Shown piece after piece: positions 59,045 through 64,000 of a DNA stretch of 64,000 nt (positions within the stretch are counted from its first letter, which is position 1; every line of letters starts with the position of its first letter). The stretch comes from a virus. The DNA lies in the IMG/VR virus record IMGVR_UViG_3300043749_000038, positions 1-64,000 of that record. One strand, given 5' to 3'. The notes beneath the pieces were generated by a model. It searched no databases. It saw nothing but the letters and a program-made list of their open reading frames with translations, and was not told where the DNA came from. The translations under genes and the position numbers were made by a program.

Positions 59045-59431
59045 TTAACCCCAATAGCTGAAGATGCACCACTTCGGTTCCTGCCAGGGGATGTTGTGGC
59101 GGGTGCAGAAGTCGCGCAGGGCTTTGACTTCGCTATCGTGTACGTGCCCGAACACAGCAGCGGTCGGATAACCACGCAGAGCCACTTGCTTCGTCCCACG
59201 CACGGCCAGGAAGTACATTGGGTTATCGCGGGAGCAGTGACGGATAAGGTCAACTGGGACTTTGTTGATGTCCTCGACGGGCGTTGTATCAGTGCTGTAA
59301 AGATCCAACAGCACTGCTTCTTCGTCGTTGTCGTACTCGTCGAACATGCGCGCTAAACCTTCAGGCAGGTTGTTATCCAGATCGCCCAGGTCGAAACCGA
59401 AGGCTAGGATTGCGTTTGTGCTCACTCCCAT
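59045..59431 (-). CDS. Hypothetical protein, 128 aa
   Basis: AGGAGG before ATG 59431. Acidic (DLGDLDNNLPEGLARMFDEYDNDEEAV), then IRHCSRDNPMYFLAVRGTKQVALRGYP and a C-terminal HNIPWQEPKW. No family recognised. Confidence 0.65.
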   Translation of the reverse strand: MGVSTNAILAFGFDLGDLDNNLPEGLARMFDEYDNDEEAVLLDLYSTDTTPVEDINKVPVDLIRHCSRDNPMYFLAVRGTKQVALRGYPTAAVFGHVHDSEVKALRDFCTRHNIPWQEPKWCIFSYWG

Positions 59432-59433
59432 TT

Positions 59434-59478
59434 TACCTCCTCGTTATGGTTTGGATTGCGTTTGTAGATTGGCCCATT
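59434..59478 (-). CDS. Mini-ORF resembling next gene's N-terminus
   Basis: MGQSTNAIQTITRR, 14 codons, stopping inside the RBS of the next gene, whose product starts MGVSTNAILAFG. The two starts share ACAAACGCAATCC. It is either a leader peptide coupling translation or a decayed duplication. Confidence 0.3.
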
Positions 59479-59664
59479 TTATTGCTCCTTAATGTTTGAT
59501 TGGTCTACGTGGTGCAACTCCCCGTTGAATGCGACAAGGTAAGCAGGCTCGGTGTCGGTACTGGTGAACCGCCTGTTGACAACCTTGCCGTTCTCGCGCA
59601 TTTCACCGTCAAAGCACTTGGCTTTCACGATGGTGTCGCCGATTGTGAATTTGTATTGGTTCAT
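59479..59664 (-). CDS. Hypothetical protein, 61 aa
   Basis: AGGAGG before ATG 59664. YKFTIGDTIVKAKCFDGEM then AYLVAFNGELHHVDQ: a small beta barrel pattern (SH3- or KOW-like, tentative). Confidence 0.6.
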   Translation of the reverse strand: MNQYKFTIGDTIVKAKCFDGEMRENGKVVNRRFTSTDTEPAYLVAFNGELHHVDQSNIKEQ

Positions 59665-59665
59665 G

Positions 59666-60643
59666 TTAGTCCTCCTTGTTGTGGTTATACCAGATTAAAT
59701 TCTGCTCGGCGTAATACTTCAGCCGCTCTTCGTAACTTGCGTCAGCAGCATCATAGCGTTTCTTAACCCGTTCGTATTCTTCCGAGTCCGTTATGGTCGC
59801 GAGCTTAGCAGCACGCTGCTGTCTCTCGTCAACCTTCGGTTTGCCGGCCTCGGCAGCGAGCATAATTGGATTCATTACGCTCAGGTGGAAGGGCTGCAAC
59901 GTACCGGGCAAGCTGTTTGGATCAGCAAGCGCCATCTTCTTTAGATCACGCAGTTGCTTATCGCTAAAGCCATCTCCCGTTCGTGCGTAGTGCGTCGAGA
60001 GCTTTTTGAAGTTATCGTCAACTTGCCCGTCACTTGTTTCATTCGGCTTTGCGTCTTGCTTTTGACGGCGAGCATTAACGCGCAGCTCCAGAGCGTCGTT
60101 ACGCAAACGCAAGGACCGCAAACGTTCCTGCTCATACTCCAGCTTTACTCGACGAAGCTCCTGAAGGGTTTCGTTCCTTGTGTAGGACTTGGGCTCTTTA
60201 ACCACAGGTGCTTTGGCTGGACAACCTTCACCAATAAAGTCAAGAATAACTTTGCGCTGGTAGTCGTCGAAGATATAGTAGTCCAGGAAAGCCTTGATAT
60301 TATCTGTGCTTTCGAAACCTTCTTCAAGCAGGTTGTACGTTACGTACGCCACAGGTTCGTGAACGCTTGTGCCGTGAACAACACCTTCGTCCAAGTCAAG
60401 CTCGCGGATGACGTTAAAGAGCAATGCAATGCGCGCATACTTGGTAACGGGCTTCGGATTGAACCAGTTGCCCTGACGGTTGTTGTAAACCTGACGGATT
60501 ACACGCTGCCCGTACGAAGGATTAGTTTCGATCCAGTAGCGAACAGGCGTACGCTGGTGGTTGAGCATGTACTGGTCCGTCTCGAAACAGGTAGCTTGCG
60601 ATACATGGTTAATAATTTGATTGTCTTGCAGATAATGTGACAT
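59666..60643 (-). CDS. Hypothetical protein, 325 aa
   Basis: CGGAG before ATG 60643. The middle is a coiled coil (LQELRRVKLEYEQERLRSLRLRNDALELRVNARRQ), the C-terminus charged and helical. The N-terminal part (YARIALLFNVIRELDLDEGVVHGT) is unrecognised. It stands first behind a strong promoter (60677-60705), so it is probably an early protein. Confidence 0.65.
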   Translation of the reverse strand: MSHYLQDNQIINHVSQATCFETDQYMLNHQRTPVRYWIETNPSYGQRVIRQVYNNRQGNWFNPKPVTKYARIALLFNVIRELDLDEGVVHGTSVHEPVAYVTYNLLEEGFESTDNIKAFLDYYIFDDYQRKVILDFIGEGCPAKAPVVKEPKSYTRNETLQELRRVKLEYEQERLRSLRLRNDALELRVNARRQKQDAKPNETSDGQVDDNFKKLSTHYARTGDGFSDKQLRDLKKMALADPNSLPGTLQPFHLSVMNPIMLAAEAGKPKVDERQQRAAKLATITDSEEYERVKKRYDAADASYEERLKYYAEQNLIWYNHNKED

Positions 60644-60676
60644 GTAGAACTCCGTAAAATTAGCGAAAGCATGTAC

Positions 60677-60705
60677 ACTATACGCATGAAAATAAAAAAT
60701 GTAAA
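60677..60705 (-). promoter_or_regulatory. Strong leftward promoter
   Basis: TTTACA (60705-60700), 17-bp spacer, TATAGT (60682-60677) on the minus strand, 34 bases before ATG 60643. The best sigma70 match in the leftward half. The A/T-rich flank supports activity. Confidence 0.75.
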
Positions 60706-61143
60706 GTTATTTGCTGTTTGGTGGGAGGGTGCCCGAGGAATGGGGGTGTCCCCGCTAGTTTTGCAGCCCCCCAGAGTGTGAAAAGTAAGCTGTTTGTACG
60801 GGGGGTGGGGCCTATAGGGGCTACCCTGGCTACCAAACTCGCTTTTTAAACTTTTCACAATGTGTGTTTTTAAGTTTTTTTGTTAATTAATTTGGCTAAT
60901 TTCTGTAGTTTAGCTATGTAAACCCGGTAAGAATCGGGTTAGTAACAGGTTTAATGCATCAAAATCACACAAACCACAGACCAGCAGCTCGCTTCAGCAT
61001 GCAAGCCACACAAAAATGCGCGGCTCAAAGCGCACAACTGTATATCCACTCCATAGTGTGGGCATACAGTTGGAGCCTGGTGCAAAACCAAGCTCCTTAG
61101 CTCATCTCACAGCCTGAGTAGATTGTTCATGAGTATTCAGTCC
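60706..61143. other. Non-coding region with hairpins
   Basis: About 440 bases without a convincing gene. Features: G-runs and C-runs near 60770-60830, an A/T-rich tract (60850-60910), hairpin AACCCG/CGGGTT (60921-60926, 60935-60940), CAACTGTAT/ATACAGTTG arms enclosing GTGTGGGCAT (about 61035-61071), and a leader-like stem GGAGC/GCTCC (about 61072-61096). Could be an origin or control region. Confidence 0.5.
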
Positions 61144-61368
61144 TTATCGCTTATAACGTTCAATAATTGCTTCGGTCATCGTTACAACAGCCTGTTCGCC
61201 CATGCGCAGCAAATCTGCGAGGGTCTCAGGCTTGTAGCTGTGAGCTCCTGTCTCGTTAATGATGGTCAGCCCGTGGACTTTGTGGGTGCGGTACTCAACC
61301 GTCACCGCGCGAACCATAAAAGACAGCTCGTCGTCACGGAAACTAAAATCAATGTGCGTGCGGACCAT
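61144..61368 (-). CDS. Hypothetical protein, 74 aa
   Basis: GGAGG before ATG 61368. FSFRDDELSFMVRAVTVEYRTHKVHGL then LADLLRMGEQAVVTMTEAIIE. No family recognised. Its leader has an 8-bp stem (GCCTGGGC/GCTCAGGC) and a TTATAACCACAC sequence. Confidence 0.6.
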   Translation of the reverse strand: MVRTHIDFSFRDDELSFMVRAVTVEYRTHKVHGLTIINETGAHSYKPETLADLLRMGEQAVVTMTEAIIERYKR

Positions 61369-61432
61369 ACTTCCTCCTATGTGTGGTTATAAAGCCTGAG
61401 CAGACTACTCGTGAGCAGCCCAGGCGGGTGGG

Positions 61433-61750
61433 TTAAAGTAAAACAACACCGACACTGAACTTAATGACGGTGGACGCAGGGTCCCATTCGTAATGCGGAG
61501 CAGACAGCTTACCAGTCGCGACGCTGCGCGATTGGGAATAGTACAATTGCTCTGTGTCGGCGTCTAAGACTTCGGCGTACGTTGCCTTGTATTTGTTGAT
61601 CTGCAGATTGCGCACAACGTTGACACTTGCTTCGAACAGGTTAGAACCGCGAGTGGTCTTGACCAACTCAGTCTTGTACCAATAACGCGTCATTAACTTC
61701 GGTGGTGCATCCTTGACCGAGCCAGTCTGCATCACAATTTTACCTTCCAT
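61433..61750 (-). CDS. Hypothetical protein, 105 aa
   Basis: GGAG before ATG 61750. Beta-rich (MTRYWYKTELVKTTRGSNLFEASVNVV, STVIKFSVGVVLL). Its leader contains three stems (GACC/GGTC, ACGCCC/GGGCGT, GTGG/CCAC). Confidence 0.6.
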   Translation of the reverse strand: MEGKIVMQTGSVKDAPPKLMTRYWYKTELVKTTRGSNLFEASVNVVRNLQINKYKATYAEVLDADTEQLYYSQSRSVATGKLSAPHYEWDPASTVIKFSVGVVLL

Positions 61751-61829
61751 AATTCACTCCATTTAATGTGGCACATACCACAGACGCCCAATTAAGGGCG
61801 TTTCGACCAATTAGGTCTCGTCAGTGTGG

Positions 61830-62012
61830 TTATAAAAGCTTGCTCATACGATCGCGAAGCTCATCCTCAACGTTAATGGTGTCGAGTATCTTAAGCATGT
61901 CGTATTGGTTTAAGTCTTTACCGAACTCATGCTTTAAGACTTGCAAGAGCTCCATTGCGAACTTATCGAGCGTGTTGTTCACAACTGCGTCCAGCCGACT
62001 CATTGCGCTCAT
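61830..62012 (-). CDS. Small helical protein, 60 aa
   Basis: ATG 62012 with AGGAG seven bases upstream. MSAMSRLDAVVNNTLDKFAM then LQVLKHEFGKDLNQYDMLKI. No family recognised. Confidence 0.6.
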   Translation of the reverse strand: MSAMSRLDAVVNNTLDKFAMELLQVLKHEFGKDLNQYDMLKILDTINVEDELRDRMSKLL

Positions 62013-62034
62013 GAGTAATCTCCTCAAGGTTAAT

Positions 62035-62058
62035 AAAAAGCCCGCTGGTTAGGCGGGC
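62035..62058 (-). terminator. Leftward intrinsic terminator
   Basis: Minus strand GCCCGC (62058-62053), loop CTAACCA, GCGGGC (62045-62040), then TTTTT (62039-62035). It follows the stop of the 62067 gene. Confidence 0.8.
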
Positions 62059-62066
62059 CGGGCGAA

Positions 62067-62693
62067 TCACTGTGCTGCCGGAGCAGGCTGTGTAGGCATG
62101 CTGGCCACCGGGATGAGCTGGGAGCGACCTTTGATGCCGTTGTACGAGCGCCACCGAGCGAACTGAGTTTTGATCGTGTGCTCGTTGACGTCCTTGAGAT
62201 CCGGGTGCGCACGCACTTGGCTGATGAGCGCCGGGTGGCCGTTCTGGTCGTGGCTGATCTTGTCAGCGATTGCCCAGATTTGGCCGCACAGCGAATCTGG
62301 TGCCGGGCGGGTGATGCCGTTCTGCTGCTGCTTGTCCGCCTTGGGAGCACGAGCTTGCTTGGGCTGGCCAAGGACGACCGAAGGGTTGATGCCGAGTGTT
62401 GCTGCGAGTTGTTCAACTTGCTTCTTGAACTCGAGCTCTTTCTTCTGCTCTTCGGTCAGCTCCGGTTCCTTGTGCACTGCCGGCGTGGTTTGGGTCGTCG
62501 GTGCGAACTGCTGGCGACGATCGTGGTCCGCCTGGCGGCGTTCAGCCTTGCGCTGCTCTTCGTCGACTGCGTGTTCCTCTTTCGGAGTCTCGAGGTTCTT
62601 GCCTTTCGGGCCTTCGACGGTGCCTTGAGCGACTTTGTGCACACGCGGAGCACGTTTTGCAGCAGCTTTCGGGGCGGTTTGAGTAGTTGCCAT
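62067..62693 (-). CDS. Charged protein with shared C-terminal domain, 208 aa
   Basis: The N-terminal 125 residues are Lys/Glu/Gln/Ala-rich and likely disordered or coiled (DEEQRKAERRQADHDRRQQF). Then NGITRPAPDSLCGQIWAIADKIS and VNEHTIKTQFARWRSYNGIKG, the same domain as at 37350 and 38154. The three genes are far apart, so the copies are dispersed paralogues. Confidence 0.7.
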   Translation of the reverse strand: MATTQTAPKAAAKRAPRVHKVAQGTVEGPKGKNLETPKEEHAVDEEQRKAERRQADHDRRQQFAPTTQTTPAVHKEPELTEEQKKELEFKKQVEQLAATLGINPSVVLGQPKQARAPKADKQQQNGITRPAPDSLCGQIWAIADKISHDQNGHPALISQVRAHPDLKDVNEHTIKTQFARWRSYNGIKGRSQLIPVASMPTQPAPAAQ

Positions 62694-62841
62694 GATAAAT
62701 TACCTTTCGCTAGTAGGTTTAAAGAGCAACGTCCTTGCGGACTTCGGCAGGATTGCCGGCAGTATGCACGGTTAATGCACACTGCGAGCACCCCTACAAC
62801 GCACGGCAAGCTTTGTTGCCACGGTTTTCGCAGCTTGGGTA

Positions 62842-62863
62842 GGGTGGGAGTAGCTTCCCACCC
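62842..62863. terminator. Hairpin in 62694-62929 gap
   Basis: GGGTGGGA (62842-62849), loop GTAGCT, TCCCACCC (62856-62863). No T run. The rest of the 236-base gap includes CGCACGGCAAGC, a sequence also seen near other operon-border hairpins, and no gene. Confidence 0.5.
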
Positions 62864-62929
62864 CTTACACCGCTTGTAGCTTGCGGCGCCCAAACTGCAT
62901 TAACTACATTTTAGCCCAAAATTGCGAAT

Positions 62930-63196
62930 TTAAACGTGCTGGGCGTCGCTTTTTGGGGTCTTATCAGCGTCAAAGAACGATTCAGCGAACACAAGAGCGG
63001 GATAACCTCGGATTCCAAGGAATAACTCGAGATTTATCATAATGCTCTGCACTCCCATGCCCTTCTTGACCTCGTCTTTGATAACCTCGACAGTGTGGTT
63101 ATACTGCTTGCCAAGGTAGAAGCGAACGTCGTCCATCGCCTTCTTGCGCTTGAGGTCTTCATTCGTGAATTTTGAGTAGTCTACGGTCCAGTGCAT
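62930..63196 (-). CDS. Hypothetical protein, 88 aa
   Basis: AAAGGACG before ATG 63196. Lys-rich (YSKFTNEDLKRKKAMDDVRFYLGK), C-terminal LELFLGIRGYPALVFAESF. No family recognised. Confidence 0.6.
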   Translation of the reverse strand: MHWTVDYSKFTNEDLKRKKAMDDVRFYLGKQYNHTVEVIKDEVKKGMGVQSIMINLELFLGIRGYPALVFAESFFDADKTPKSDAQHV

Positions 63197-63198
63197 GA

Positions 63199-63423
63199 TT
63201 AACGTCCTTTCTCGCGAGCGAATTGAGCGAAACCAGTTGCAATGTCGGCATCAGGCGTCTGGAAGATGTCCAAGTCGGTCTTGGCAAGGTATTCGTCAAT
63301 GAGATCGTCGAGCATTCCGATGTACCAATCGTGCAGCAAGATGCTGAGCCAGTCTTTACGAGCCGTGACAAACGCTGCGTTCTTGATCTCACACGGCGTG
63401 TCTTTGTATTCTTGCAGTTTCAT
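63199..63423 (-). CDS. Hypothetical protein, 74 aa
   Basis: AAGGAG before ATG 63423. KLQEYKDTPCEIKNAAFVTARKDWLSILL, then acidic DDLIDEYLAKTDLD. Its leader is element B (63443-63496). Confidence 0.6.
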   Translation of the reverse strand: MKLQEYKDTPCEIKNAAFVTARKDWLSILLHDWYIGMLDDLIDEYLAKTDLDIFQTPDADIATGFAQFAREKGR

Positions 63424-63442
63424 TTGTTCTCCTTAGTTGAGT

Positions 63443-63496
63443 TCGAGCAAAGCGCTCGACAAGTGAGCCAGTTAAGGCCCACTTAGCTAGAGCTTT
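63443..63496 (-). ncRNA. Two-hairpin leader element B
   Basis: AAAGCTCTAGCT (63496-63485), hairpin 1 AAGTGGGCC/GGCTCACTT (63484-63476 with 63469-63461, one G-U), hairpin 2 TCGAGC-GCTTT-GCTCGA (63459-63443). The first bases overlap the TAA of the upstream gene; the element ends 19 bases before ATG 63423. Confidence 0.75.
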
Positions 63497-63812
63497 ACTT
63501 CATGCAGTCCATGACAGCTTCCATCACTTGACCCTTGCGCAGAGCCGAGTCAACAGCGTCGTACATGTAGTCCTGCACGAAGCCGCTAACGCCTTGATCG
63601 CGAAGGAACGCGAGGAAGTCCGGGTTGAAGAAGTTCCCTTCGAATCGTGGCAGGAGTCGATGCTTCATGACTACTTGCATCCCACCTTCAACGGGGGCGA
63701 ACTCCACTTTGTCGTTCGACTTGAAGTCGACTGCGGTAATTTGCAGGTCATTCATGACGTCAGCACGCATCGTTTCTTCGTAGGTGTTGACGCGGGTGGT
63801 TTTAGTTGCCAT
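63495..63812 (-). CDS. Hypothetical protein, 105 aa
   Basis: AAGGAG before ATG 63812. RADVMNDLQITAVDFKSNDKVEFAPVEGG then RKGQVMEAVMDCMK. No family recognised. Leader element A (63844-63897) lies upstream. Confidence 0.6.
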   Translation of the reverse strand: MATKTTRVNTYEETMRADVMNDLQITAVDFKSNDKVEFAPVEGGMQVVMKHRLLPRFEGNFFNPDFLAFLRDQGVSGFVQDYMYDAVDSALRKGQVMEAVMDCMK

Positions 63813-63843
63813 GTTGATTCTCCTTGGTTGGTACTGCGGTTAT

Positions 63844-63897
63844 GAGCAAAAGCGCTCGTGAATGCCCACGGTATGTGTGGGCATAAGCTAGAGCTTT
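63844..63897 (-). ncRNA. Two-hairpin leader element A
   Basis: AAAGCTCTAGCT (63897-63886), hairpin 1 ATGCCCAC/GTGGGCAT (63884-63877 with 63869-63862), hairpin 2 GAGC-GCTTTT-GCTC (63857-63844). Starts in the stop codon of the gene at the right edge and ends 31 bases before ATG 63812. One arm of hairpin 1 is a copy of the GTGTGGGCAT motif. Confidence 0.75.
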
Positions 63898-64000
63898 ACT
63901 TAATGTTGAAGCGACGCTTGAGTTCTGCCTTCACTTCACGAGCAACAGGACCTCGCCAGGTTTGTGCATTGACGAGGAAGTAGGTGCAGATTTCCTCTGC
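63896..64000 (-). CDS. Hypothetical protein, C-terminal part only
   Basis: The frame is open to the right edge; 34 residues and a stop are visible (ICTYFLVNAQTWRGPV then EVKAELKRRFNIK). The start is outside the window. No family recognised. Confidence 0.6.
   Translation of the reverse strand, partial: AEEICTYFLVNAQTWRGPVAREVKAELKRRFNIK

Noticed and set aside
61042-61059. Possible 23-codon gene starting in ATGCCCACAC near 61064
   Set aside because: No ribosome site, lies inside an inverted repeat, and the product has no recognisable features.

Overview
The window is most of the genome of a tailed, double-stranded DNA bacteriophage with siphovirus-type morphology. It has small and large terminase subunits, a DUF4055-type portal, a scaffold, a P22-type coat protein, head-tail connectors, a tail tube protein, a frameshifted tail assembly chaperone and a 2108-residue tape measure protein. 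I see no integrase, so a strictly lytic life style is likely but not proven. Promoters are sigma70-like and the lysis genes fit a Gram-negative host. The host cannot be named from the sequence.

Layout. Positions 1-3300 (+) carry small accessory genes, including a proteasome-like Ntn hydrolase, a VRR-NUC nuclease and a SLOG-like protein. Positions 3470-16150 (+) are packaging, head, connector and tail tube genes. Positions 16153-25710 (+) are the tape measure, distal tail and fibre genes. Positions 25735-27973 (+) are the lysis cassette. A 10-bp hairpin at 27984-28016 separates this rightward half from a leftward half.

The leftward half runs 28032-64000 (-). It holds a family B DNA polymerase, a sliding clamp, a DpdA-like transglycosylase, and the full GTP-to-preQ0 set (FolE, QueD, QueC, QueE). 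A tRNA-Ser and a DNA metabolism block follow: SF2 helicase, Cas4/RecB-like nuclease, DUF669 protein, Sak4-like ATPase, ATP-dependent ligase, thymidylate synthase, MazG-like protein and a primase-helicase. Next come a deaminase, a RadC-like protein, an HNH protein and about 28 short genes of unknown function up to the right edge.

How it works together. Polymerase, clamp, primase-helicase, helicase, ligase, annealing proteins and nuclease form a largely self-sufficient replication and recombination set. Thymidylate synthase, the deaminase and the MazG-like protein adjust nucleotide pools. FolE-QueD-QueE-QueC would make preQ0, and the DpdA-like enzyme would exchange it for guanine in phage DNA, giving resistance to restriction. 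No QueF or other later modifying enzyme is visible here, so unmodified preQ0 is the simplest predicted base.

The least expected signals are: (1) a family of two-hairpin leader RNAs with covarying stems, each placed between the stop codon of one short leftward gene and the start of the next; (2) strong over-representation of the motif GTGTGG(G/T)(C/T)AT on both strands, in genes and between them; (3) a tRNA-like element closed by an 18-bp perfect inverted repeat; (4) a helicase ending in DDDIPF like bacterial SSB; and (5) a free-standing ClpX-type zinc-binding domain. Several genes of 27 to 58 codons that are easy to miss are listed.
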